The position numbers and the translations under genes were made by a program. The notes beneath the pieces were generated by a model. It worked only from the letters and a program-made list of their open reading frames with translations. It was not told the DNA's origin and did no database searches. A DNA stretch of 64,000 nt from contig NC_052354.1 of assembly GCF_009727055.1 (NCBI RefSeq), positions 34,822,591 to 34,886,590 of the forward strand, read 5' to 3'. This DNA comes from Benincasa hispida (Eukaryota; Streptophyta; Magnoliopsida; Cucurbitales; Cucurbitaceae). Positions 12,566-23,790 of the stretch are shown one piece after another (positions within the stretch are counted from its first letter, which is position 1; each line of letters opens with the position of its first letter).

Positions 12566-13711
12566 TCAAATATATAATTTTCTCCTACACTGACAATCAC
12601 ATGAAAAATTAGTCAAAGAACAGTTATTAGAGAAAGCATACTCTTTTCTCCCTTCATCCATCAATTCAATATCTCCCTTACGAATATAATCGAAAAAATT
12701 TACTGTACTTTCCTTTGGAGATTGTTCAGGACAACTTACTTTTTCCTTGCCCTTTCCTTTACCAAGAGATTGTTCAGAATATTTACCATCTACTTCGTTG
12801 ATCTCCTGGCACAAACTTACAGGCTCATTGGGTTTGGAAGAACGAAAGATGCTGAATTTTACCTCTTCATCGTTCACTCGAAGTGTAAGCTTGCCATCAT
12901 AAACATCAATCAAAGCTCTGCTTGTGGCTAGGAATGGCCGTCCAAGGATGGTGGGAATTTCAGCATCTTTTTCCATGTCTAGGATCACAAAATATGCTAG
13001 GAAGATGAAATCACCAACTTTAACCAGGACATCCTCTACTACAACACGAGGGTAAGTGAGGGAATGATCTACTAACTGCAATGAGATCGTCGTCGACTGT
13101 AACTCTCCTATGTCCAGTTTCCTATACAAAGATAAAAGCATTAGATTAATTGAGGCTCCTAAATCACATAAAGCTTTGTTTACTGTCAGATTCCCTATAG
13201 TGCAGGGAATTGTAAAACTCCCAAGATCCTTCAATTTTTGCGGTAACTTCTTTTGCAATATAGCACTGCATTCCTTATTTAAGCTCGCCGTTTTGTACTT
13301 TTCAAACTTCTTCTTTGAAGACAACATTTCCTTCATGAACTTCACATAGTTTGACATTTGTTCCAATACATCTGCAAAAGGAATATTAATGTGAAGCTTC
13401 TTAAAAATATCCAAAAATTTAACAAACTGATCATTCAATTTATTTTTCTGAAAGCACTGGAGATAGGGGATTTTATTCAATATAGTAGGTGAAAGTTCAG
13501 AATTACACCTTGATTTGGATGATACAGAAACATCACCTTTTTTCCCTTGATTCATATTACTAGCTGAAGGACTCAATACCACCTGTTCCTCTGTCTGGTC
13601 TGTCACAGGATGAACAATATTTTCCCCACTTCTCAACGTTATTGCTTTACACTCTTCCCTTAGGTTTTTCTCCGTACAACTAGGGAAATCTCCTTTGCTC
13701 ATTGTGTTCAA
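12566..13711 (-). CDS. Gypsy Gag C-terminus/aspartic protease
   Basis: A 381-codon open frame. Near the start is ECKAITLRSGE, the linker motif common to Athila/Tat Gag-Pol proteins. The middle has ALCDLGASINLM, the retropepsin active-site region in the DLGA form typical of these elements. It continues with ILDMEKDAEIPTILGRPFLATSRALIDV, the second conserved protease block. The protease would process Gag. The frame ends shortly after the protease, and no RT follows, unlike complete relatives. The upstream gag is out of frame, so translation is doubtful. Start taken at the first Met. Confidence 0.85.
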   Translation of the reverse strand: MNTMSKGDFPSCTEKNLREECKAITLRSGENIVHPVTDQTEEQVVLSPSASNMNQGKKGDVSVSSKSRCNSELSPTILNKIPYLQCFQKNKLNDQFVKFLDIFKKLHINIPFADVLEQMSNYVKFMKEMLSSKKKFEKYKTASLNKECSAILQKKLPQKLKDLGSFTIPCTIGNLTVNKALCDLGASINLMLLSLYRKLDIGELQSTTISLQLVDHSLTYPRVVVEDVLVKVGDFIFLAYFVILDMEKDAEIPTILGRPFLATSRALIDVYDGKLTLRVNDEEVKFSIFRSSKPNEPVSLCQEINEVDGKYSEQSLGKGKGKEKVSCPEQSPKESTVNFFDYIRKGDIELMDEGRKEYAFSNNCSLTNFSCDCQCRRKLYI

Positions 13712-14900
13712 TGTGGCAACAATCTGGCTAATCTGGATAACCTGAACCTCAATCTGTGCTCTCCAAGAAATTGGTTCTACTCCTTGACTCCTTTATGAAA
13801 TCCCCAAGCAAAGCCTCCACAGATGGTTTCTTTTTAGAAAAACTTGAAGGTTCCTGAAAAACATTCTTATTGTTAGCATATGAAAAATTCTCATGATTGC
13901 ACAAACCTGGGTGATAATAAGTGGGTTGTTCAACTGATAAGAATTTTGATGGGCTCCTTGAAATTGATTTGCTTGGCACACATAATTTGCCTACTCAGGT
14001 TTAGGTACCTCTCATGATGTGAGTGCATTACAAGCTACCATCGATGCAATCAATGGTTGAGTACCTGTAGACAAGAGATTAATGACATTAGTCAAAGTAG
14101 CCATCTACACCTTTAAAGCATTTACCTCATCGAGTTCATAAACTCCAGCCACTCTAAATGAAGATCATTCTAAGGGCCACTTATAGCTCATGCCAGCCAT
14201 GTCCTCCAATAATTCCTGAGCAGCATCAACAGTTTTTGCAAAAATTGAGGCGCTTGCAGCAGCATCCAAGATGGATTTCGTTGTACTGGTCAACCCATTG
14301 TAGAACAACTGGTTTTGTAACCAGTTAGGGTATCCATGCTGGGGACACTTTTGTAGCAACTCCTTATAGCATTCCCATGCCTTGAATAACTGTTCGTCTT
14401 CTCTCTGTCTGAATGTGCTAATTTTTATTCTTAGTCTACTCTTTTTTGCAGGAGGGAAGAATTTGACCAGAAAGGCTTGAGCCAACTTATCCTAGGTGGT
14501 TATGCTTCCCATTGCAAGTGACTCCAGCCAATCTTTCGCCTTGTCCTACACAAAAAAAAAAGGAAACAATCTCAATCGAATAGCAAAAGAAGGGACTTCG
14601 TTTATTTTTACCGTCTTGCTAATTTCCAAAAAAAAAACAAAAAAAAAAGCGGATGTGCTTATGCAGATCTTCGTGTGAAGTTCCCCTGAATGCAAGGTCC
14701 CGTGCCATCTGAATTAAACCAGGTTTTAGCTCAAAATTATTGGCATTAATTGGGGTCTCAACAATGCCCATCTGGGTTGTAGGGAAAGCTGGTTGGAAAT
14801 AATCTCTGATAGTTCATAGCTCCCCCTTGGTCTCCCATGGCGTTGAGCTCAACTCTCTTATTCCTTCTTACTCTTCTCAAAGTCCGTTCAAGTTTTAGAT
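13712..14900 (-). pseudogene. Gypsy Gag, broken
   Basis: The Retrotrans_gag domain is recognisable at 14165-14485: FLVKFFPPAKK, FRQREDEQLFKAWECYKELL and CPQHGYPNWLQNQLFYNGL. Gag forms the particle shell. Frames change on both sides: the N-terminal part runs through poly-A and poly-T tracts at 14550-14650, and the part at 13749-13979 is in another frame. A gag start is plausible near 14840 (MGDQGG). It cannot make one product as read. Confidence 0.85.
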
Positions 14901-15029
14901 CATAAAGAACAAGTTAAGCCTGTTAACTTCTTCGCATATACAATATTTTGCAACAACTACAAAAAAAAAAAAAAAAAAACCCAAATTAAGATCAACTCAA
15001 TCTTTAGCAATATTAAGCTTGGGAAATTT

Positions 15030-15062
15030 TCGTGCCAGTCCTCAGCAACGGTGACAAAAACT
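15030..15062 (-). other. Primer-binding site region of nested gypsy element
   Basis: On the minus strand, directly after the 5' LTR, the sequence reads TTTTTGTCACCGTTGCTGAG. This is a close variant of the TTTTTGGCGCCGTTGCCGGG site of Athila/Tat elements, normally matched to tRNA-Asp. A few mismatches suggest decay. Confidence 0.7.
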
Positions 15063-16435
15063 TGACGGTATGTGCAAGCGCACGTAATCGAAGTAATAAA
15101 TCCCAAATACTGTATCGTCCTTAGGGAACGGCGTGAGCAAAATTTTCCTACTTAGCTATCACAATTCTTCGTCAATTTTATCTAGGAAACCAAAAGATGA
15201 TTTTTATTTATAACTATGAATGACAAAAATTCAGTCACACACAAGAATAATTCAGAGTAAAACAATTCCAAGGTGTTGTTTCATTTAGGGAATACACTAT
15301 GACATGCAATTGATTGAAATTGATAGATTGAGGCTAGAAGTTCTAAAATCAGGAAATCCTCTCTCGAGCTCAAACCATCCTGATAACTACCCATCGACCC
15401 GAATCTCTTCTATCGCTTGAATAGTTACAACATTAAGACCCTTCAATCGCACCCCTTATTATTCTAAATTCACTCTCATGCAATTTCAAATAACAATCTA
15501 AATTATTGGGTCCAATAAATTAAATTCTCTCTCGAGACATCTAATTAACTTAAGTTCATTTAATTAATGACTAGTTAATCAAAAGCATTAAGCACAAACA
15601 ATTTAGAAATCTATGCAAAATCAATCAACTGTAAATTCACTATTTAAAGGTACATCTCTAAAATCCACAAACACCCTAGAAACAGAGTTTAGTCACACAT
15701 GATTCGTATTCAACAAATAAACAATCATTATGGCACAAAATAAATTAACAAAGAAGAACGATCTCCTCTTAATAGGTTCGAATCCCAATCACAATCTTCT
15801 TGACTCTTGCCACGAATACCGAATTGTTCTTCAACAAAACTGCACAATCATAATCAATCTTCCTGTCACGATCAATCTAGAAATGCTCTCAGATCAACTC
15901 TCAATCGAAATCTTGAATCTTCAACAAAAAACGATAAGAATTTCTCTGTTTCGACTCTTGTATAAATTAAAATTTAGGTAAAATCTATCAAAATTGGCTC
16001 ACTCTTTCCCTCTTTTCTTTTTTTTACTTGACGACACAACACTGCTATTTATAATATGCACACAGCGTTGCAACGTTGACGTCATGTCAGTCGCGCATCA
16101 ATGTAGCATTGCAACATTGTCCTATTTCCAATTGGTCTCGGGTCTACAACGTCAGGGAGTAGCGTTGCAACGTTCTTCCAATGCTGGCTCGACCAAATTG
16201 CCTTCCAAATTTGCCTTTTTTCTTGATATTGGGTCCTTGGTTTCTTCCTAATTCAATAGCCATCCCGTAATTGTTGAAAATTGGAGTTTTGCCCTGGGTT
16301 TTTGATACTTTCGCACAAATTGCTCCTGATGCTTAGTTTTTTAAAATTACTCAATAAACCACGTCAAACCAAACAAAACTAGCAATATTAGTTCTAAACT
16401 TGAGGATAATAAAAGCACTTTTTAAATGCTTTTCA
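15063..16435 (-). repeat. 5' LTR of nested gypsy element
   Basis: 1373 bp with TG...CA ends on the plus strand (TGACGGTATG to CTTTTCA). The palindrome CGTTGCAACG occurs twice (16066-16075, 16163-16172) in the part that would lie upstream of or at the start of the transcript. Confidence 0.88.
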
Positions 16436-16440
16436 CTAGC
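16436..16440. other. Target-site duplication CTAGC, right copy
   Basis: Matches 9772-9776 exactly. Confidence 0.9.
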
Positions 16441-17640
16441 GTCCCCCTTACAAGAACAAAAGTAGTTTCTCTCGCACGCCATGTTTTGTCATAACTAATA
16501 TTCACACCGAACTGATGCCACATATCCTCAATAATATGGTGTGGTTTGTCCCCCTGAACAACGCCGAACTTGTCCTTCATCAAGTGACCAATAATGAATG
16601 CACACTGGCTTTCCTGTGATCATGATTCAATACTTCAATCGAGCATGTGTGGTTGGGCATGCATTTTGTGATCATGAAAATATTTCATCGATTCATCTTA
16701 ATTGCTCGAATGACCCACTTACAAGTTGGCAGCAAACACTGAACAATATATTTTTGTTTGATTTTTTAACCTGCAGCTCAATTTTGTTTTTAATGGCCAA
16801 AATTGCTAACCTCATCTTCACATCACTCTTGCTGAAGAAAATTTGACCTACTTCAACCGTATTCCCCAACCATATGGACGACTGTGGTTGCATGATTAAG
16901 TCACTGTTCTGGCATTACTACTGGATGGTAGTACATTACACGAATTTTGGCGAGGCACACTCCCAACAAAATAGTCAAAATCATTTGATAGAAATAGAGT
17001 TGGTTGTTCTTCATTCACAATAGAAGAACCACTCCCTAAAAAAACCTAGGTTGGCTATTCTTCATTCCCAGCCTCTTCATCTTCTATCATCGAATTCTCA
17101 TTTATACATGTTCCAACCTCTTTTATTGTCACATTTGGATGCAATATGTTCGCTATATTAACATCGATGTTGTCGTTTTCCAGTGACACATTCGATAGAA
17201 AAACATCATGCTCAATGACATCCACTCCACACATGAGTTGGTCTTCTTTCTCTAGGTAATCAAGTGTTGCCTCGTGATGAATTTCTTCAATTTCCTCAAG
17301 ATTTGCAAATACCTGCGGTCTAGTACGGCCATACTTTGAGAGGAGAAATTTAACATAAGTATCGTCCATTAAGCATACTAGAGGAGAATCAATATTCATT
17401 TTATATGTCACCATTATTATAATCCTGAACTCTATCAAACTAACTTGCTTGATCTCATATACTAGATTCACCAGTTCATTATACGCCAATGTGCTCGGAA
17501 GTAGCAAACCCTTCAAAAGGCCTTCAATATAGTGTCTTTTGTGTCGTCCCATGTACCACCATAATATAAGAATATATACTTCTCCATCCTTCAAGAAAAA
17601 CAATACACAAAGTGAGCAGTTAAGAAAATTAGTTACTATT
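16441..17640 (-). pseudogene. MULE transposase, N-terminal part
   Basis: From the right: a PB1-like N-terminal segment (KDGEVYI near 17585, then MGRHKRHYIEGLL and TLAYNELVNLVYEI). Next comes an acidic linker rich in Glu/Asp (17055-17330), then the MuDR DNA-binding region with SKSDVKMRLAILAIKN (about 16800-16860). The block GHLMKDKFGVVQGDKPHHII and YDKTWRARET (16441-16620) leads to the catalytic domain. These blocks are in different frames, with stops between. The sequence stops at the nested gypsy element and resumes at 9771. Confidence 0.82.
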
Positions 17641-17829
17641 AAATATTCGCTATACACGATCCTTGCTACTCGCTTTTCGCTACTCGATACTTGATACACA
17701 TCTCTCCCCTCATCCTCACTCCACTGGGAACTACTTGCATGTCTTAGTGCACACTCACAAATTCACACTCACTCGTTCTCTTTGCTACATTCGTATGTCT
17801 CACACAACGTCGAAAAAGTAAAAAAAACG

Positions 17830-17898
17830 TGAGCAAATAATGAGAAAAAACTAGCACATTTACCGCGAGCAAATAATGAGAAAAAACTAGCACATTTA
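17830..17898. repeat. Tandem duplication, 36-bp period
   Basis: The 33-base word starting GAGCAAATAATGAGAAAA at 17830 recurs identically at 17866. Confidence 0.9.
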
Positions 17899-18188
17899 CT
17901 TACTTGAGGTGTGAGACAATATAGTGAAATGATCTAAATGCCTTTATAACTTGATCTCTGTCAAGAAAAACAAGTTTTATGAAGTGGATTTTTTGGAGAG
18001 AAAGTGAGCTCAATTTTCTCTTTTGTATTTCAGTTCTCTTTGTTCTTAGTTAATAACAATGAAAAAAAACTTCACATTTCAAGAAATTGATTTGAAAGAA
18101 TAGTGAGAATTGTCAGAAAATTTTTCAATTTATGTATGTTTGTACATGAGCATTAACTATAGAGCAGACCTCGATGGGCCGGGGCAAC

Positions 18189-18370
18189 TCAAAATGATCG
18201 AGTATACATTAATTGAGTATCGAGTATGACGTGCCTATGATCGAGTATACATGTGTCGATTACACATGTAATGAGTGGCCATGCATCTGGGTATCGAGTG
18301 ATAATGCATTGAGGATCATGTGACGAGTAAGCAAGGATCGAGTGACGGATAATCGATGATCGAGTTCCTT
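18189..18370. repeat. TCGAGTA-type short repeat cluster, right of MULE
   Basis: Repeated variants of GATCGAGTATACAT, ATCGAGTGATAATG and ACGAGTAAGCAAGG. It is the same style of repeat as at 8206-8400, in the same orientation on the plus strand. Confidence 0.6.
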
Positions 18371-18750
18371 GGTAGGCTAAAGCGTGCGGGGTGCATCTCA
18401 GGGGCGAAGCGTTAAAATCACACGTGGATGATGTCAGTAGAATACAATTTTCCATTAAGTTTTTTATAGGTGACCATTTTTCATTTGGATCTCTCAAATG
18501 AGGCCATCCATACAAAAAAAAACTCCTCTTAAGATGGCAAAAGCTTGCTTTGGTTAGAAAGAAAAAAAAAAAAAAAGAAGATGAAAAGTAGCTAGGCTTT
18601 GGTTGGGACTGATACGCTATCGTTTTTGGCCACCGACAGAGTTCTCGACGAATTTCAGATCTCAATTCCCCTAAACTTTAATTTTCAATTAACGGCTACT
18701 AATTCCCTTGAAACTGTTTCCCCTTTTCAATTCCTTGTTTTCGGGTGTTA

Positions 18751-21700
18751 ATGGAGAAGTCCGATTCCTATTCCGACGAAGACGACGATCGAGAGAATCT
18801 AATCGACCAGAATGAAATCAACCACTCTCCTTCACCTCACTCCGCCGCCTTCCACGTCGGCGGTAACCTCGATCTTCGCTCTACCTTCCCCTGCCGTCGT
18901 TTCTCCTTCAAAAAGAGGTATCTCTTTGCCATTTTTCTTCCTCTCTTCCTTCTACTCCTCTATTTCTCCACCGATGTTAGGAATCTTTTCTCTGGTCAGT
19001 TCTCTTCGTCGTTCAGAGCTTTTGATTTGCTAGGTTATCGAATGAAGGAATCTGAATTGCACGCATTGTTTTTGTTGAAGCAGCAGCGGTTAGGTCTTTT
19101 ATCAATTTGGAATCATTCTTTTAATTCTACTTCTGAGGACCTCAAATTATCGCTACTTAGGCAGATTTCGCTCAATAAAGAAATCCAGAATGTTCTTCTA
19201 TCTCCACATCAGACTGGAAACTCATCGAATGAAGTATACGGTGACGGTCTTGATCTTGTTGGTTTTGGGTTCGATAGGTGTAGAAAGGTGGACCAGGAAG
19301 TTTCCCAAAGACGTACTATCGAATGGAATCCGAAATCGAATAAGTTTTTGTTTGCCATTTGCGCATCAGGACAGATGTCGAACCATTTGATATGCTTGGA
19401 GAAACACATGTTCTTTGCGGCCATTCTTAATCGAGTTCTGGTTATTCCTAGTTCCAAAGTCGATTATCAGTACAGTAGGGTATTGGATGTAGATCACGTC
19501 AATAATTGCTTGGGTAGGAAGGCTGTCATTTCTTTTGAAGAATTTTCCGAGATTCAGAAGAAACGGATACAGATTGATAAGTTTTTCTGTTATTTTTCAA
19601 AACCTGATCACTGTTATTTGGATGAGGAACATGTTAAGCAGTTAAACAATATAGGGGTTTCCACGGCTAAACTTGAATCTCCTTGGGACGAGAATATTAA
19701 AAATCCCAGTAATAGAACGGTTCAAGATATCCAGTCCAAGTTCTCTTCTGATGCTGATGTTATTGCCATTGGGGATGTTTTTTATGCTAATGTAGAGAAC
19801 AATTGGTTTGTGCAACCAGGTGGTCCTATTGCCCACAAATGCAAGACCCTTATTGAACCAAGCCATCTTATTATGGTCACTGCCCAGCGTTTCATTCAGA
19901 CTTTCTTGGGGAGCGATTTTATAGCTATTCACTTTCGACGACATGGATTTCTGAAGTTCTGGTATTTCTTCCATCCCTCAGCTCCATTTTGTGCCTAAGT
20001 TAGGCCCGTAATCATTTTGTTTTTGTTTCTTGATTTTTAAAAAGTAGGTCTATAAATACCCATTCTACTTTTAAATTCCTTGCTTTCTTATTTACTTTTT
20101 ACCGGTGTCTTAAAAGACCAAGACAAATTTTGAAACTAGAAAAGAATAGTTTCTGAAACCTTGTTTTTGTTTGGAATTTGGCTAAGAATTCAACTCTTGT
20201 ACTTAAAAAAGATGTATAGCATCGTAAGAAAATTAGTAGAAATAGGCAAAATTTTTCAAAAACAAAAAATCAAATGTTGACAGGGCATTAATGTTTTGTT
20301 TTTTATTCTATCTCCTTGCTAAGACATATTATGATCACACATCTTAACATTACTCAACATTATCTGCCTATATCTATTATATTATTGCTGTCTGGGTTGT
20401 TCTTTGATTGCTCGATCTATTTTCAAATTTTGTATTGATGTTCATAATGCTGCAACTGTTTTTTGATGTTTTGCCCTCATTATTATTATTTGATATATAC
20501 TTCTACTATACCTACAACATTCGTGCTTTATGAAAGGCCTTGATGTTTAAGAAACTCGCAGTTTTTATTTCTTGCTTATTTCCAGTAATGCAAAACGGCC
20601 AAGTTGCTTTTACCCTATTCCTCAAGCTGCAAACTGCATTGCAAGTGTAGTTGAACGGTCCAATTCACCTGTCATTTATCTTTCCACGGATACTGCCGAC
20701 AGTGAAACTGGATTGCTGCAGTCCCTTGTTATAGTGAATGGAAAGCTTATACCACTAGTTAAACGACCTCCTCGAAATTCAGCTGAGAAATGGGATGCTC
20801 TACTTTACCGGCATGAAATTGAGGGAGATTCTCAGGTGATTTATCTTTAGTAATTTGAATCTGAATAATCTAACGCGATTTATTTAGTAAATTTTATGCA
20901 TCCTCCACCTAGTATTGCTCTATTAAACAACTTCATTAGGCATTATAGAATCTTCTCTGGATAAAAGTATTGATGTGGACATCATGAATTAATATTTAAT
21001 CCAGAATATGTTTACAGATTAGTCTTCATGACCCTCTTTGTTCATTCTTTGGACATCAATAGCTGTTACTTTTTTTCCCCTTCATTGTACTTTAGTCCCT
21101 TTGAGATAATAGTGAGTGGGTTAAGCTGAAGTATTGCATCCTATTGGGGTTAGGCGTAGTACAGATAGTCTCAAGTTTTCCTATTAGTTTTTCTCATTTT
21201 TTTTTTCCCAATGAAAGTTCCGTTGTGTGTGTGCTCTGTGTTGTGGAATATTTGGCGTGTTCACAGGTTTGGATAAGGACCCTAGTGAAATTTCATAGTT
21301 TGCTTTGGGCTTCGCTTTCAAAACTTTTCTATAATTATTCCCTAGCTAACTTCTTACTTAGTTGGAAACCCTTTCTTTAGAGGAGTTACTTTCACGGGCT
21401 TGTTTTTTTTATTGCCCTTGTATTCTTTCATTTTTTTTTTCTAATGAAAATTGTTGATTCTATCCCCCAAAAAAGAGAGAGAAAAGAAGTTCGTTCTTTT
21501 TTTATTCCTAAAGAAAAACATTTTCCTCTTATTCTTGAAAGAGTATTTACATTAGAAGAATCTATGTGGGAGTTTGTGTATGGTGTTCTTACTTGAGGAG
21601 GATAGATTAGTCTGTTGTTATGGTTGTCCAATTTTTAGTGCAAGCCTGCCAAAATTGAGCATACTGTAATTGACATGCCTTTTCTTGATGTCAGATATTC

Positions 21701-22001
21701 AAATCTTCATAGACCCATTTGTATTTCAAGAAAGAAAAAAAAAAAAAAAATCTTTAGATAAACCTTGGTAAACACATATATAATATTACCTACTGGGGTT
21801 TTTTGTGTTGAAATGATGTTGAAGGTGGAAGCCATGCTAGACAAGACCATATGTGCAATGTCGAGAGTGTTCATTGGAACATCTGGTTCTACTTTTACCG
21901 AAGACATTCTGCGTTTAAGAAAGGATTGGCGATCAGCATCTCTTTGTGATGAATATCTCTGTCAAGGTCAGGATCCAAACTTTGTTGCAGAAAATGAATG
22001 A
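18751..22001 (+). CDS. O-fucosyltransferase family protein (three exons)
   Basis: Plant O-FucT family glycosyltransferase, predicted to use GDP-fucose and sit in the Golgi as a type II membrane protein. The acceptor is unknown. Exons are 18751-19961, 20586-20835 and 21825-22001, giving 545 residues. The GT-AG introns keep frame: exon 1 ends TG and exon 2 begins T, restoring the Cys of FLKFCNAK; exon 2 ends in a Gln codon. An acidic N-terminal tail precedes a single membrane span (about residues 56-74, RYLFAIFLPLFLLLLYF). Family motifs are IAIHFRRHGFLKF (about 391-403, with the Arg expected to bind GDP-fucose), FYPIPQAA, VIYLSTD and VFIGTSGSTFTEDILRLRK. Sequons NHS, NST, NSS and NRT are present. 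ATG 18751 is the first Met in frame. From memory it resembles Arabidopsis At3g05320. No defect is visible. Confidence 0.88.
19962..20585 (+). other. Intron 1 of the O-fucosyltransferase gene
   Basis: 624 bp, GT (GTATTTC) to AG (TTTCCAG), T-rich, interrupting a Cys codon after its second base. Reading through it would add a spurious tail and stop at 19996-19998. Confidence 0.9.
20836..21824 (+). other. Intron 2 of the O-fucosyltransferase gene
   Basis: 989 bp, GT (GTGATTT) to AG (TTGAAG), phase 0, with poly-T and poly-A runs near 21205, 21433 and 21735. The acceptor lacks a strong pyrimidine tract, but the frame joins Gln to VEAMLDKTICA, as family members have. No other gene is seen inside. 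Confidence 0.82.
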
Positions 22002-22345
22002 CCAACATAGAACTGTATCGTTCTTTTCTTTAAAGAAAAAATTACAAACCAATTCTTTGATTCAATCCGTTTTTATTCTCTGGATTTTATTTTTCACCTG
22101 AAAATCCTCGGCATGTATCGTACATATTCCTGAAATTGAAGTGTTGTTGTAATGTCTAATGTAACATATCCAATTTTCTTTTTCCTTTGAAATTTCCTTG
22201 TTGGTGCTGTTTCAACACCACTTCTGTGGGCGAGATTATGATTCTTGACACTTTTAAATGTTTTGCGACCTTCCATCTTAGAGGTTAGAGGTTTCGAATT
22301 CCATAGGTACTATATATATGTGTCTTCTTTAATCATTATAATAAT
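22002..22345 (+). other. Probable 3' untranslated and flanking region
   Basis: T-rich sequence after the stop codon, with plant-style far-upstream elements such as TTGTTGTAATGT and TGTAAC near 22145-22165. The cleavage site cannot be fixed from sequence alone. Confidence 0.45.
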
Positions 22346-23790
22346 AATTAAAATATAACTATGGTGATTTGAAAGCACTCAAACAAAAATGAGTACTTTT
22401 TATTTTCACCATTTGTCGGTAGGAGAATTAAATTTCCAACTTGCAGACACTGTTCATTTTGATAAAGTAAGTGTAATTAAAGGAACATTGATGATTATAT
22501 AACTTACATTGATGATTATATAACTTATAATAATAGTTTTCAATAATAATTAAAAAAAAAACTAAACTCATATTATAGTTATCATTAAAATAACTAAACT
22601 AATATTTATAATAACACCACTGCAATTTGTACATGGATTCTTCTTTTACCGACACACTCCACATTTGTTAAGCGAAATGGTTATATATATATTCAAAGAA
22701 CGATATTTTTTGTTCTTTTTTGAAGAAATGGTAAATTAATTAGTCAAGAAAAAAGAAAATTTTTACCAATAGAAAAAATGTCAAATTATTTAAAAAATAG
22801 AAAAAAAGAAAACTAATATTGATAGACTTCTATCCGTGTCTATAAGTGATAGATTCTTATTGAAGAAAATTGAAATTTAAAATAGTTGATTTACTAGTTA
22901 ACTTCTCAAGGGGGGTTAGAATTTGGTTTGTCTTACAAAATAGTAGATATTTAAATCAATCATAATTTCTGTGTCATTTGTTCAGAAGTACATTTTGATT
23001 TGGTTATGCAAGAATCTACTTTCAAAATTAGTAGGAAAATAGATTTAAAAAACATGTATTTTATAAAGTGATTTTAGTGAATTCATTGAAATTAAATTTA
23101 CCAAATACAAAAAAGTATTTAGGATTCTTGCGCAATAGTACTTAAAAATTAAAATAAATTCTTGTGCAATCACTTTTTTATAGAAAAATTAAAGACTAAA
23201 AGCGAATTTTATAAAGTAGAAAACTAAAACAGAAAAAAGAAATGGGGTAAAAATGTAAAGAATATAAAAAGGGAAGGGCAAACTAGGATTGCAACATTTC
23301 ATTCATAATAATCAAAGTGAAAGTGATGTGGCGGAATTTCCCCATCTGAGAAATTCTTGAAGTCTATAACTGAAGATGTTACGAGCATCGAAATAACGTA
23401 TCCATCCATGTTTTATCTCTTTTTATTATTTTCAAGATATTTGTACAACAATTTCATGCTATTGCTGCTTCTTTTTTCTAGCTTCTAAAATGAGTTTTCT
23501 TTCTCCATTTACCATATAAGTTGTTTTGTTTGTTTGTTTTTTGGCTTTTATCCATTTACCATATAAGTTTTTTAGCTTGTTGTGTGGTTTGCCCTTTGTA
23601 ATCAAGCCCAATGATGACAGGAAATGATACTGATGACTAGTCGTCGAGTCATACAATAAGGTTTGTGAGGGATTCAAAGCCTCTTTATGTATCTTATAGA
23701 AGTCAATTGGTTTAAGGTTTTAAAGATGTCTAAGAATTAAGTATGCTTGAAAATAAAAAGTCAGGAAACAAGATTGCTGGAAATCAAGGA
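22346..23790. other. AT-rich intergenic DNA
   Basis: No gene or recognised transposon protein. There is a small 22-bp tandem duplication of ACATTGATGATTATATAACT at about 22486-22529, and a repeated CCATTTACCATATAAGTT at about 23503 and 23551. The long A/T tracts are ordinary for plant intergenic DNA. Confidence 0.5.

Larger units (their letters stand above)
9777..16435 (-). mobile_element. Ty3/gypsy element, Athila/Tat-like, non-autonomous
   Basis: 6659 bp bounded by similar LTRs (9777-11152 and 15063-16435) and by CTAGC duplications. Orientation is minus: primer site next to the right LTR, then gag (about 14900-13712), protease (13711-12566), a non-coding 3' region and the left LTR. I find no reverse transcriptase, RNase H or integrase. 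The element was either internally deleted or is a non-autonomous family using enzymes from related elements. Assignment to Athila/Tat rests on the primer-site type, the protease sequence and the motif TTTAAGTTTGGGGTG. Confidence 0.9.
8460..17640 (-). mobile_element. MULE transposon, split by a nested gypsy element
   Basis: Two halves of one transposase gene lie on the minus strand at 16441-17640 (N-terminal) and 8508-9771 (C-terminal). They are separated exactly by a gypsy element with 5-bp duplications, which shows they were one gene. The true ends of the transposon were not found. TCGAGTA-rich clusters on both sides may be subterminal repeats. The gene has many stops and is dead. Confidence 0.85.
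17701..18750. other. Region between MULE remnant and host gene, with likely promoter
   Basis: No convincing coding sequence. It holds a 36-bp-period duplication, a TCGAGTA-type repeat cluster (18189-18370) and pyrimidine-rich stretches just upstream of the host-gene start, as is common in plant 5' untranslated regions. I see no unambiguous TATA box. Confidence 0.5.

Noticed and set aside
18189..18665. 158-codon open frame on the minus strand
   Set aside because: It lies across a short-repeat cluster and a poly-A tract, has no recognisable domain, and is best read as chance.
19962..19998. Read-through end of exon 1 as a short 415-residue protein
   Set aside because: The family motif continues in exon 2 (FLKFC-NAK) with a consensus GT donor at 19962, so splicing is the better reading.
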